DNA of 64,000 nucleotides, from NCBI GenBank assembly GCA_005408345.1, contig SEMN01000615.1, positions 124,001 through 188,000 of the forward strand. The letters are read 5' to 3'. The translations under genes and the position numbers were made by a program. The notes under the pieces were generated by a model that saw only the letters and a list, made by a program, of their open reading frames with translations, made no database searches and had not been told where the DNA came from. This document shows positions 36,871 through 49,615 of this stretch, piece by piece. Each line of letters begins with the position of its first letter. Position 1 is the stretch's first letter. The DNA is from Macquaria australasica (lineage: Eukaryota > Chordata > Actinopteri > Centrarchiformes > Percichthyidae).

Positions 36871-37024
36871 TTAGCTTTGGACAGGGCCGGTCTAACTGTT
36901 TATGCTAAGCTAACCGTCTTTTTTAGCAGACAGATATGAGAGTGGTATCAATCTTCTCGTCTAACTCTCGGCAAGAAAGCGAATATTAAGCACATTTTCC
37001 CAAATGTCAAACTATTCCTTAAAG
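36871..37024 (-). mobile_element. Reversed copy of the TTAGCTTAGCTTAGCA repeat
   Basis: TTTGGACAGGGCCGGTCTAA, TTTATGCTAAGCTAACCGTC, CAGATATGAGAGTGGTATCA and TCTAACTCTCGGCAAGAAAG are the reverse complement of the family's main blocks. It sits inside mef2d intron 2. Confidence 0.6.
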
Positions 37025-39687
37025 AGGACAAGAGGGAGAAAACTGCAAATGAGCTGTCGATTACGCACCACAGCCCCTTTAAGCTAGTAAAAGAGAAACT
37101 ATAGACTTTTAAATCTATTTTTGACAAATTTTCTTTTTTTTTTGTTATTTATGTACACAAATTCCCAAACTTCTTTCAAGACTGAAAATGTTGAGCCCTT
37201 CATATAACCCACCGCACTCCCTTTAAATCCGGTCTTGACCAAACTGCTAGTACGCTATGTGTTAGTCCATTTCAGTCCAGTCTGGTCCAGCTCGGAGTTG
37301 TTGAGTCCAGCCTATCCCAGTGTTGTGTATGGCCGTACTCTGGCTTACTGCCTGCTAGCTTGCAGGGAGGGCAGAGGTAGGGACAGCTGGGCCTCCCCCC
37401 TCCTCCTCCTCCCCCTTTACCCCTCTGGCATCGGCCCTGTTGTTACCCAGAGACCTCTCCAACAACAACAACAGCAACAAGCCAAAGGACGACACCTGGC
37501 ACCAATTGGAAAACCACCTCGGCACAAAATGGCCACTAGATAGAAGAAAAGCCTGTCGAGCGGCTAGAAAAATGTTGTTTGTTCATTTGAATATTGACTA
37601 GAGGAGAGGTCAGAGATGAGGTTGGGAGAGAAGGTGTGAGGGGAATCATTTAGTTCACGTTTTTATGTTTTTGTAATAGGAATACATTTTTTTCCTAACG
37701 TCTTTCCTCCCAGTGGGAAAAAGCTTCGCTGGAGATCGTCAGGCGAACACGGAGCACATTCACATGCCTTGCTGACCCTTTTATACATAATGGCCCTCTC
37801 ATGAATTGAACATGAGATGGTTAGGTATGATTCAGCGAGCCGTGTACACTGCAGCACAGCACTTAGGCTTCATATGGAGCGCGGACTTAAAGCTGGATCT
37901 CGCTTGGCTTTGAATATTGTTTGTCACTTGTTTTTTACACGTATTGCTACGGGAGTTCATGATCGGTCAACCACAAACACTGTCAATATGACATCACCGC
38001 CACATGTTTATCATCATTTTGAGAGCTCAGGTTAAAGTCATATTCCAACAAAAACACACACAGTAAAGCAGAAAATGAGAAGGCCAGATTGTGAATAGAT
38101 TCAGGCCACAAAGTCCTGATAGAGTCGTACGTATTTTTGAATTGCCGGGGAATTTCAGATTTTCAGATTGGGAAATTTTGTTAAATTGGCCACATTATTT
38201 TGGAATAAAACCATTTTTCCCATATCTGTATCCAGGGTCAATTTGCATTAAGTAATATTGCGTGTTGGGTATAATCTAAGATAGGAAAACATAATGATTG
38301 TAGTGGGAGTAAATTCCCAGGACTGTTTTTATCAGCTGCTCCTAAACTCCTGCATGATCACCATGCTAAACAAGTGAGAATATTCCAACAGAATGAAATC
38401 TAAATTTCAACCATTTCTCTCAGCTAGTTTTGCCTTTACTGTTTGAGCAAAGCGATATCTACCTGTGTCCCAGGAGTGCCGAGCTTTGACACCAAATGAT
38501 GAGTTTTATTTCCCCCCTTTTCAGGCTGTTTGATCAAATAAGTTATTGGAAGAAGCCCAGAGGCTTCAAAGATGGTTTGATTCATCTCATGAACCCCTGG
38601 GAGGCTCCTCCAACCTCTCACTGCTGCTTTAAGGCATGATTCTTTTCCAAGTTGTCTGAAGCTATCCACAAACATCAAAATCAATCGCTAGCTAGTGTGC
38701 TGGAGGTGTTTCAAATACAGCTAATTGCCCCCTTCCACTGCAACTTTTCCAGGAACTCAGGAACCTTTTTAGGAACTGAAGAACCTTAGCTATAGAGATC
38801 TCACGTCCATTCTCTTGTTCAGCATTTCTTTAACCTGCAGTATGAGGCTCGTGGAAATTTGGTGTTCATTAAAAGGCCGCTAAAACAAAAATAAACAATG
38901 GTATTAGATTATTTTTTTAAAAGTTACTATCCTTATCTAGACATATGGAGTGAACAACTCAACGTACTGTAGAGAACAGAACCTGGAAGTTCCAGTTTTT
39001 GACTCTTCATACATTTTGACCAGAGAAATCAGAGTCTAAATTTAGTTCCTGACCCCCACAAAAACGTGCCTGCTCTGGGGGTAGTACTTTCCAATGACAC
39101 AGGAACTATCATGTCAAATATATACAGTACTGCAAGGTTGCTACAACTTGTACAGCTTTCACTCGCAAAGCAAGCACTGGTTTCTAGGAGTTTTAACGTT
39201 TTAATATTTTTTGACAAAGTTGGATGACTGTTGTTTTGTCAAGTGTGTTGTTTTTTTCAATCACTTATTGGGCTAATTGACTGAAGAACCATGGTGGAAA
39301 TGGAAAGATACTTTTAGTTCCTGGTTTTGACTATTTGGTCGCGGGTGGCTTGATGTGTGTGGGGCCGAAGCAGAATACATCCAATAAGGGCTGAAATCTC
39401 AGTGAAAGTGTTGGTGAAGCAGTTTTGGATTTGAGTGGGCAGAAGGTAAGACTGAGGTGGCAGAGTTTGATGCCATATTTTTCACCTCCACTTCTCTGTC
39501 TGTCACTTCCTCTCTTCCTTCCACCCTCCTTCCTCTCTCTTTCCTTCCTCCCTAATATCCTGATTCACTTGGTCACGACCATTTCTCCCTTCTTTTCTTT
39601 TCCTTCTCTCTTCTGTCTGTCTCAGTGTGTCAGCAGTAAAGCCTTTCTGTTGGCTGTATCTCCAGCTGCAGATGGCGCTTAAGTGTA

Positions 39688-39689
<2 letters not shown>

Positions 39690-39719
<30 letters not shown>

Positions 39720-39733
39720 AGTGTGTGTGTGCG
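39690..39733. repeat. GT microsatellite
   Basis: About 20 GT units with one GA interruption. The neighbourhood to 39910 is also GT- and CT-rich. Confidence 0.9.
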
Positions 39734-42700
39734 CACCGTGGCAGGGCGTTGGACTGCTTCGGGCCACATCAGCTCAAGCTCCACTGGCCCTGTTTGTGTG
39801 CGTACATGTGTTTGTGTTTTCAAGTGTGTCACTCTGTCTCTTTCTCTTTCTTTATGTGTGTGTGTGTGTGTGCACGCGTGTATGTGCATGTGTGTGTGCA
39901 TAAGTCCACCTCTCTCTCTCTGTTTGCACGCTCTGCAGTGGCCCATGAGAACGCTTCATACAATATTCAGGCCTGGTGAGCCTCTCGGTTGTGTGGTGTG
40001 TCGTTCATGGGAGCTTCCCTCCTATACCAGCCTGTATACTACCCCCCCCCCCCTTCCTCTCTGTAGTTCAGGATGCATTTAGCAACTTTCTCCAGCGTTT
40101 GTCCTCAGCTGTCCCGTTTGCCAGATGTGCTACAGCACACACCTTCTTGTTAAGCGGGTGTTGGCGTTGTCTGCACCAACCATTTTCCATTAATCCTTAT
40201 TATTTTGCATTTGCAGTGGCACTTTGAATCACTAAGACTAGAGAAAGTCCTCAAAAACTTCATTTGAGAAAGAAAAATAGCTTTACCACACTGCAAATAG
40301 CTATACCAAAATGCTAACAAAACAATATTTCAAACTACAGCAACACATTTAATTGAACAAGACTATGACATGTGTAAAACCTTAATCTGTGAGGTAACTA
40401 GTAAATACAGCCAACACATAAATGTAGTGGAATAAAATGTGTAATATTTAGCTCTAAAATGTAGTACCTTTTTATTCACCTCAATTAAAAACAGAGTCAG
40501 GCCTTTATTTGAGACTGGCTTTTATTGAGATTTTATTGGATATTTTCTGGTCTGCGCCTCTTCCAAATTAAAAGCCTTTTAGAGGTTTAGGGGGAAATAA
40601 TACGTTCACTTCTCTCCAAGGCTTATACTCTGAAACATTGGCAGGAAGTGTTGAGTTTCATTAGTGAATGCTTAACATTGAGAAAGGTGTATATGTTTAA
40701 ACAGACAAGCTGTTATCTGAGACCAGGTCATTATTTGATTTATCTCTTAACACCTTATTTATCACCATATTTGTTTTGTAGTGCTGTGTGTGTTTTAATG
40801 TAGCAGCAGCCTTATTTATTTGTAGGGTTTCTCTGTCAGCCTCTCCATCTTCTATTTGGGTCACATGTTGTACATTCGAAGGCCATGGCTGGAAACATGT
40901 AACAGAAACACTTGACATACGATGTTGGGACTTTCAGGGGGATTCGGAGAAGATCAGCCAATGGGACAGTATGGATGAATTATACAGAAATTATCAATGT
41001 CGCAAGATTATCTGCACTGGCACATGGTGTAACATTGCTGGTCGAGGACAGAGCTGAGATGTACCGAGTGAGAGAGAGAGAGACAGACAGAGAGAGAGAG
41101 AGACACAGAGAGAGAGGATAATTGGATAGCCACAAAATGTGCCCATTTGCCGCTCTGCCTCCGTGAGTCTCTCCAAGCAAGTGCTTTTGAGTATAAATTA
41201 TGAAGTGTGGATATAGTCACGCAGGCACACGCACACTCATACATGCATGCACATACACACTCGTGTTTTTTGGTTGGTGTATGGTCACCCTGCATGCACT
41301 GTACATGCACACAGCAATGACCCTGTATGCTTAGAAGCACTTAAGTTCTCATTGAGGTGTGTGTGTGTGTGTGTGTCACATGGTTAGACATTCCTTCACT
41401 CCAATACAAGGCTAAGAGGCAATACATATGCACACACAGCCTCTCTCTGAGGTGCACGTGCTGCTTGAAAGAGAGTGTGTGTGTGTGTGTGTGTGGGCAG
41501 CCTGCCTCTCCTGCCAGAATGTGTTAATCCGCTTGACTGCAGATCCCAATCAGGGCAAGGGAAGGAAAGAGAGTGAGGGAAAGAGGGAACACGAGCGAGT
41601 GAAATGCTAAAAGAGCGGCGATGAATAGGCCGAGGAGAGAAAGCAAGACCGGCGGAGAAGGGGGATGCCCTTTTTTCCTTTAAGCAGCTCAAGGAAGGCC
41701 GATCTCATCAGCGAGCCTCGCTGCAGGGGCTTAAGGACTTTGGGAACCGCCCAGATCCTCCTGGGTCGCGGCCAGGGGGAGCCTCACAAATCGCAGAACA
41801 CCACTTGACAGGATTCGCCCCTTAAGTAACTGATTCTCTTAGCCTCCATGATAGCCTCAACACTTCCAACAAAAACTATATGACCCCAGAACAACAAAGG
41901 ATGTTTCCACCGGTCTCCAGACTTGTATACCCATTTATCCCTTGACCCCCCCTCACTACGCCCCCAGCAGACACACCGGTTGGAGGTGATGCCTCTTGTT
42001 GCTCCTCCTCAGCTAATCCTGCTTTAACATCCGAACTCCGAGGGCCTCCTCCTAACACCTGTCGTATCCTGAGGTCCTAATCTGGACTAGACGAGGTCAC
42101 TGAAAGGCCTTTCCTTATACATACATGATCGGTCGTCTGATCACTCTCACTGGGAGTCGTTTGAATGAAGTTAGATTTATTTAAACAGCACTTTATCACA
42201 GAACTCAGTCACTCAACAAAATGATGCAGTCAGCCAAAGCTACCATTGAGGACACCGAGGTCATGACCTCGGTTATATTTTGGGAAATGTGGGGTGTTGC
42301 ATGGTATCATAAGGAGTTTACATTCTACAATTAGACACATGTTACACGTTAAGGTAGATTCTGATATTTATTAGTCTAAATGTCTTCATATTTGACAGTT
42401 TTTAGGCAAAAACAACATTAAGTTATGTAATTTATAAAGACAGTTTAGAGGTCACACACACAGGGATGGCATTCAATATAATATTTTAGAAAACGGACCC
42501 CTAAAGATCTTCTGATCATCTAATCTTTTTATTTCTGCTCTTAGATGCGTAACACAGTTTGATTTCAAGGCAAGGTACAGAGCTGCGACATCTTTTGTCA
42601 TCGCCTCAAAACAGAGCATAAAGTTAGATGAAGGGTTAATGGGAAGTGAGTTCTCAGTAGTACAACATCATTTTTGCAGCAATCCAAGGTCAAGGACTTC

Positions 42701-43837
42701 ACAAAGATGTCTTCTGTGGTGATGTCACTGAGCCACATATTCTGTTCAGAACTGAAATCTTGATTAATAGCCCTACAATGAAAAAGGGCCGACTCCATTA
42801 AAAAGATACTTGGAGTCCTTGATTGATGAATTAATGACTCATTTCCAGACTCACTCACATTGTAGAGATACTGAATGATGAATACCCAGCCCAAAAACAA
42901 ACAAAAACAGACACAGCATTTATGAAAAGTCTTCATTAATTAATCCAGTTTATGTCCAAAATGACTCCCTCCCCACCCATTAGTTCAGCCTCCATTAGTG
43001 CAGGCAAACGTACACCGATCAGTGGCAAGTCTGTTTTGGCTGCAGCTGAGGAGGGACGTCCCACACGGTTGGCTTCCTCTGTAACCAAGCAAGTCATCCC
43101 GAGGCCTCCAGAGAGCCGGCGAGAGCAGAGGTCCATTAACCTCATGGATAAATAATTCCAGTCAGAGCTGCATGAGTAATGGCTGTTTGGGTAGTGATGA
43201 ATTACACAAACCAAAAACTGACAGCCTGATTTATTTGTTATAAAAAGATGGAAATAATCTTACAGTAAAGGCAGATTGCTTTGACTTTTTTACAGTATAT
43301 TTTAGTTATACATTAACGTTTAATCTGCTTTTGTGTCTTCAATTGATGCACGATTGATTCTGTACACGAAAAAGCACTAAAAACAGGGAGTGTGACTTGC
43401 CGGATACTTTTCTTTGGTCTGTCTTTCTTTTTTGGTTTACCTACAGATGACCTATAAAATAAATTTGGACATTTCACCGTAGTGAGTCTGTGTTTACTGA
43501 GCAGTAAAGGAGACGCGAAGCTCGGTGGGTTAGTGACACAAGAAATAACAACTGCCGATCTATAATACAACATCTGAGCAGCTCAGGAGCTGTGGAGAAA
43601 CTATGCACATGATGTCCCATATGACTGACTGATGGGGCTGTGTGTGCGACACACTACAATGGGACGTGACATTACATTGTGCTTTGAGACTCTGCCTGCT
43701 ACCTCAATCCTTCTGGGTCCGTATAAAGTACACAGTCATTATCTAGAAAAAACATACACATACACAAACACACAAAGATGCAGACACTTTCAGTTAAACT
43801 CGTATATGTAGGGAAGAATGGAGAGTATCCGTATGGT

Positions 43838-44592
43838 GGATTAAAACTGCCAAAACTTTATTGGACTGAAAAAAGGCAACCCTTTGAGCCTACCAGGTCC
43901 TCCAACATGATAAAGGACAACCTGAGTTTCTGCACCAATACCAAAACAATACTTTTTTTACACCTTACTTTGAGGAATATAAATGTGTTTTACTACAGAA
44001 GAGAAGCCACATTTCTCAAATGTTAAATGTTGTATAAACACAAGCCGTCTTACAAGACTGTATTTTATTTACAAAAATTGGCAAACTTTTGATTTAAATC
44101 AGGAACTATCTATCAAAGAAGAAGAAAACAACACTATGAATGTGAGCAGGCATTTGATGCCAATTTTCAGTAAGTCTAGTTAGTTTTATTTAAACAGCCC
44201 AAAATCACAAATCTACTTGGTTTCACAGTTGGAAGATTATAGGACTCCCTCTATCCTTACACCCTCGGTTTACATAAAGACAAAACCCTTAACTGGGGGA
44301 AAAGAGAGGGGGAGAAACCTCAGGAAGAGTAGGAGATCATGGATCCCTCTTCCAGGATGGACAGACATGCAATAGACAGAGAAAACAACAAACAGAATGA
44401 CAAAATTAAGTGCATAAAGTGCAATAAAGAATATGAGCCAGGAAAGACCTGCAGCTTCCAGGTGCTGCCAAGAAGACCACGAAGCCCTGGAAAGACGACA
44501 CAAGTTTCTGTTACTTGACATGTTTTGATACTCTGTGCTACAGAGGCATTTCGGTTGGTACCAAAAAGTACAGAGGTTTGATAACCAGCCCA
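43838..44592. repeat. Older interspersed repeat split by an insertion
   Basis: The left part (to about 44175) has TTTAAATCAGGAACTATCTA and CATTTGATGCCAATTTTCAG. The right part (44528-44592) has GGTTGGTACCAAAAAGTAC and GATAACCAGCCC. The unsplit copies at 9049-9325 and 10080-10223 show the same order of blocks, so these two parts belong to one element. Confidence 0.5.
44176..44525. mobile_element. Dispersed teleost repeat inserted in an older repeat
   Basis: The segment contains TTTATTTAAACAGCCCAAAA, GGACTCCCTCTATCCTTAC, GAGAAACCTCAGGAAGAG and GGATCCCTCTTCCAGGATGG. These signatures are of a retroelement-like repeat I recognise from many teleosts. It separates two parts of another repeat (43838-44175 and 44528-44592), so it is the younger insertion. 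Confidence 0.55.
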
Positions 44593-44879
44593 GGAAGAGA
44601 GAAAGGGATGAACAGCAAGAGCAGGGAAGAGACAAAAAAAAGAGAGAAAATATGATGGGAAAGCTCTGGGAACGGGTCGAGAGAGAGCAGGGCAAAAGAG
44701 GACAAAGAGAGAGAGAGAGAGAGAGGGGTGGGAAAATGACTGAAAAAGATGAGAGAGAGAGAGAAGGAGGATGAGAGGAAATGGGTGACTAGGGAGACTC
44801 GCATATGGAGACGTTACAGAAGAGATGTTAAGGGCGAAAAACACAGAAGGACGAGTGTGAGACTTTGCACTTTTCTGTG

Positions 44880-45167
44880 AGAGAGTGAGAGCTGCGTTAA
44901 AGGTGGTGGGCTGGGAGATGAGAAGGCGAGAGAGCCGAAAAGAGGGAGAGAGCAGCAGCGGCGTTTCATGGAGAGCTGGAAACGGAGGTCGGGCGGACAG
45001 GCGGGTGGGCGAGCTAGCGAGCCAGAGGGGAAGGGAGGGAGGGAGTTAGATGGGGGCGGGGCTTGTCAGCAGCTGCAGCCAGTCAGAGGCCGGCGCGAGC
45101 TCTGCAGGGTGAATCTTACCCTGGCAACACAATAGAGCAAGAGGAGAGGGAGAGAGACGGCGGACAG
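44880..45167 (+). promoter_or_regulatory. CpG-rich, GC-box block in intron 2, possible internal promoter
   Basis: About 17 CpG in under 300 bp stand out from AT-rich introns. A perfect GC box GGGGGCGGGG lies at 45052-45061 and an E-box CAGCTG at 45070-45075. A good donor-like GGACAG/GTGAAC follows at 45167/45168. Together these could be a promoter and noncoding first exon, but an enhancer or a chance GC patch is equally possible. No TATA box is seen. Confidence 0.35.
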
Positions 45168-45221
45168 GTGAACAGATGGCTGACTGACTGAGAGACAAGC
45201 TGATCAGTGGACTACAGAGAG

Positions 45222-45225
<4 letters not shown>

Positions 45226-45263
<38 letters not shown>
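45226..45263. repeat. GT microsatellite followed by GA run
   Basis: About 19 GT units running into GAGAGA to 45279. Lies just downstream of the CpG-rich block. Confidence 0.95.
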
Positions 45264-45279
<16 letters not shown>

Positions 45280-46091
45280 CACGTGAATGTACTGTAATGT
45301 AACATAAAATGTTCACTATGAGATAGAGGATGCAGAGCAACAAACGGAGAGAGAGAAAAAGATGGCCATGTTTGCACTGTAATGTTCACAAAATATCACT
45401 TGTGTTTACATGAGAGAACGAGAGAGAGAGAAGCTTGTGATGTCCAAAAAACAATGTCAAGTGTGTGTTTGTGCATATGAAGGACCGTAGAGACAGTGTT
45501 AGAAGGAAGCGTACTGTGTTTACAGTAATGCCAGTTTCAGTTTTAGACCTTGAGAGTGAGAATGTCATCGTCAAGCGAGGACATTTTGTCTGGTTCTCAC
45601 CTCAGCCCAGTATCTATAGGAGTTGAGTCCATATAGGATGATTCCTCACCTCATGATTTAAGTGCCAATGCAAAAGGACGTGGGTGGAAAGTCAAAGTGA
45701 GTAGTTCGGGGTGGTGGATGGGTGTGTAGCTAGTCCGACTTTCATGCCGAGTTCACTTCCTGTCAGAGACCTGCAATTAATTTTCTGCCTTTTTATGAAC
45801 CATAACAACAATCTTTCCCCAACCTTATCCAAGTCTTTTAGTTGCTTAATCCTAAACATAGTTTATTTGCCATAACCATGATCTTTCCCTAGCCTTAACT
45901 ATGCGGTAGTGACCATGTTCAGATATTCTACAAAGTGAGAATTTGACATTTGGCACTGGATGTAAAAACAAACATCACTGAACACAACCTGGGGTTTTGC
46001 AGAAACATCCAACATCAATGTTCTTCTCTGGCAATAGGGATGCATCTTAATTTATTGTTTTTGCCATTTCCTGTTAGTAATTATAACAATG

Positions 46092-46888
46092 GTACTCACC
46101 AAGTTAATTTCTGAGATCTGGGAACATGGCGACATTGCTAGAACAAAGTGAGATGGTAAAGAAACACGAGCAGTCAGGCGTTAATAAACTTATTTGGAAG
46201 ACTGTGGGCAATCTAACGTGGGCAAAGGGTAAAATTAGCATCCAAACTGTCCGTTGTAAATATCCATCACAGTTTATTATGGATGCATTAAGGGAACTGG
46301 ATATGTGTTCCAAGATAGCGTCCCATACATTTTACTATATTTAATAAAAGTTGCTCACTGGGTGCATACGCCAAAAAAGTCTTTAGGGCTTCCTCAGGTT
46401 TCTGCAGTTTTGGGCCCACGGAGCATGAGCACTAGAGTCCTTCTCCTGCCCAGCCGACTGACTTCCTGATGGTTCCCTGCACACAATGATTGCCTTCAAT
46501 CTTCATGATTTTTATTGGACCTAATGGCTCAAATCTGCATAATACAACGAGTCATTTTGGGTGTTTGGGTGACACTTAGAAAGTTTTATTTTTTAGCTGT
46601 TAATTCTATAATGATTGTGGATGGGGAAAAAGTATTTGTGGGCCAGTTTGCATCATGTGACCTGCAATACCGACTGTGGCCATTACGCCAAAATCACCTC
46701 ACAGCCCTGTTCTGTTCCTGGAGGCTTGCAGTTTACAGGCAAACTTCCTGTTTCAACTTTGATGGACCGTACTTACCGTAGTTTTTCTGTGCAATGAAAA
46801 ATTATTAACAACATTTCAGTCCAGTTTTAGACTTTGTTGTCGCGATATTGCCATGTTCTCAAATCTCAGCAATTTTTTTTGGTGAGTG
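46092..46888. mobile_element. Candidate DNA transposon remnant with ~50-bp inverted ends
   Basis: The left end TACTCACC...CTGAGATCTGGGAACATGGC and the right end, read in reverse, CACTCACC...CTGAGATTTGAGAACATGGC match over about 50 bp with a few differences. CAATG flanks both ends directly (46087-46091 and 46889-46893), a possible target duplication. The 797-bp interior has no transposase frame, so it is nonautonomous. Confidence 0.65.
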
Positions 46889-48329
46889 CAATGTAATCCT
46901 AACTGATAGAAATACTAGGAAAAACTGCCATAGTAAGACCCAAGTTGTAATAAACAGGAACTATCCTGTAGGTTAGTTTAAGAGAGGGTCGGATAGGGTT
47001 AGGGTTGGGGGTTGACATGTGGTTGTGATGACAGTCTGACAGTCCTCACAAGTATTCAAGTATTTTTAGTATTTCTTAGTATTCAAGTGTGTGTATGTGT
47101 GTGTCAGTACATGTGAACAATGCACCAACATGGCTCCAGTGTCATTGCAGTTTTGTATGCAGGCTCTTTATCTCTTTGTGTCCTGACAGTCGGGGGCAGG
47201 AGGTCCACGCCTCGACCACATCCTCCGTGCAGCTCTCTGTCACATGCCGTCATTGTCATGTTGAGGTTGTTTTATTTCTATTTATTTAATTTTTTCTATG
47301 GCTCTTTTTTCCCCCTCGATTTTTAGGTCAGAACACACACATTTCTGCTCAACAACCGCCGCTGCACAGTGTGTTTTCTATGAACTGTGGACAACAAAGC
47401 ATGTGGTGGTGGCTCCTGTGTGTTAAATTTGCATTAAGCTGCAGATCAGAGCGCCGACTTGTTCTGGTGAGACTGAACAGCTGAATCAGGCGATGTCTCC
47501 GTGTTGGAACAAATCTGTCTAATAACCCGTTTCTGTGGGTAGATAAAATGCAGCTTTGACACTGCGATAATAATAATGGCTTCGAGTTTTAATGAGATTC
47601 ATATCAAAGAGCGCTATTGTTATTAAAAGTGAAAGTCTCTTTACCCTGACATCCATATGGCATCATTACCCTCGTGCCCTCACCTGTTTAGAGGACTTGA
47701 GGCTAATTCATCCAAAACTTAAAGAGTCTCCCTCTCTGCCTCCTCGGGGTTTCGTCGGGAGCTCTTGCAGGTACGAGTTCCCGTCAGCTCCACTTCCGAG
47801 GCAGAGTTGCATGCAGTTGAATCATCCTCAGAAGTGATTGTGCGCAGTGGGAGTCATGAAACATGTGCTAATGTTTTAATCAGACCACCACTAGACTGCA
47901 GTCACACTTGACACAGCATAATTAATTAAAGAAAATATAGGCTGTGTGAAATATTGAATATGACCTTAGAGCACTTTGTTTCTTATAATCTATAAAATTA
48001 TACGCTGTAAAAAAAAAATAGTATTCATATTTGTCTGTAATTGAGCCCTTAAAGAACCAAACCAGTGTTTTTGTTATTTTGAACACTATATTGTTTTAGA
48101 TTTTTTTAAATGTACTTTTCCTGCCATTTTAGACATTAATTGATGTCCATTCATTTCCTAATGGTATGACAATCAATTAGCAGACTCTGAGTTGTGCAGT
48201 TCATCACAGTGAACATCAAGTTAAAGCTGCACTAATCAATGTAGAGCATTTTACCATCTTTCAGCTCATTGTTTTGGTTTTACATAAATGTACTGTATTG
48301 TTCAGTCTCACCGCTTTTATCAACTAAAA

Positions 48330-48615
48330 ATGGAGAGTGAATATTGGACTTCAGTATAAGATTCTTGTTTCCAATACCAATCAACTGGTTCCAAGAATTT
48401 TCTAAAATCAAGTTTAATTGAAAGTTTCAAGATACAGATCGTCATTTTTTGGAAATTCTTGGAAGAATTCTCTTGGGAACATGATGTAATATTCTTCTTC
48501 TGTACTGGCAGATGTTTCCAGTTGTTTTAAGAGAATAAGGTTTTCAGGACTCAATTACAGATGGAAATTGCTTGACAAGATGGAGGTTGTTTCTTTTTTT
48601 GCAGTTTACTACTGT
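48330..48615. mobile_element. Teleost MITE-like repeat (TTTTTGCAGT end), copy 1
   Basis: GGAAATTCTTGGAAGAATTC, CTGGCAGATGTTTCC, AATAAGGTTTTCAGGACTCA and TTTTTTTGCAGTTTA occur in the same order as in the copy at 56590-56900. Confidence 0.5.
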
Positions 48616-48650
48616 CTATTTCCTTTTACTGATAGATTTCAAGGCGAGAG

Positions 48651-48696
48651 TTCTTCTTCTTCTTCTTCTTCTTCTTCTTCTTCTTCTTCTTCTTCT
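48651..48696. repeat. TTC trinucleotide repeat
   Basis: About 15 pure TTC units (GAA on the minus strand) in mef2d intron 2. Long GAA/TTC arrays can form triplexes and slow transcription. This one is of moderate length. Confidence 0.95.
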
Positions 48697-49609
48697 GCCT
48701 CTCAGGGCTAAAGCTTGCCTTTGGACCACAGAAGGCTCTCCAGCTCCGGTTTAAGATCCATTTTGCTGTGAGGATCTATCTGCTTGGCTGTGTGGTCAAG
48801 GGCCCACCAGGCAAAGCTACTTAACAGCAAATCTTGTTTAGCAGAATCCTCTCAAAATCAGAGCCTCTATCCCCCCCACCCCCCATCTTTCTCTTCTCGC
48901 CCTTTCCAAAGTGTGCTAACACTGACACAACCTGACTGCCGTTAGCCACACCGCTAACACCACCGCATGCTTCCCAACACGCCCTTTACCCTTTTGCTTC
49001 GCTCAACCACTTTCCTCAGCTCAAAGCTTCACACCAATTAGTAACACTGTTGATTAGCCGGTGTGCAGAGGTGTGATGCCTCAGTGTGTCTTCTGACATG
49101 CAGCTCAGGTTTATACACAGTTTCTCGCCCTGTGAAAACGCCACATGCAGCTAAAGCACGCTTGGTAAAGATTGGGGTGCTTGTTTCTCTAATGCCACAT
49201 CCTTTGATTTCAAAGCTTTCTCTGTTTGGAATTTTAGCCAGTAGTTTCTTCACCCTTTTAACCCATGACATCCCAAGAGCACCTGCCAGGTGAGCAAGTG
49301 CAGATTCAGTGGTAATAACTTGCTTTCACGTGGGCGGCAGATGTTACGAACATTGACCTCACAAATCGAGTTTGAGAATTCTGCAAGGCCCTTTCTCTAC
49401 TTCTTGAAGACGATGCTAGAAAGAAAAAAAAACCCTTGTATGTCATCACCAGGGTCAAACTGTTCCATCTGACTTTTACTGCTTCATTTTTTATACAGTG
49501 AACAGTGTGGGAGTCAGCAGATATGGTGCGATCAAGATGGTAATTTGTGTTTGTGTGAAATGAAAATGGCTTCACAAAGTGTTTCTTGAGAAGTGGTAAT
49601 CCCACAATG

Positions 49610-49615
49610 TGCATG
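49610..49615 (+). promoter_or_regulatory. RBFOX-type splicing motif TGCATG upstream of alpha1
   Basis: TGCATG lies with its last base 63 nt before the first base of alpha1. RBFOX proteins bind UGCAUG, and upstream sites usually repress the following exon. Repressing alpha1 would favour alpha2, the direction reported for RBFOX and MEF2 genes in muscle. A six-base match occurs by chance about once in 4 kb, so position and known biology carry the argument. Confidence 0.5.

Noticed and set aside
39503..40082. 147- and 151-codon frames on both strands
   Set aside because: Driven by GT and CT microsatellites at 39690-39910.
44320..44844. 174-codon minus-strand frame, hydrophobic and Ser-rich
   Set aside because: Lies on the GA-rich tract and the dispersed repeat at 44176-44525. 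The apparent membrane segments come from CT-rich codons.
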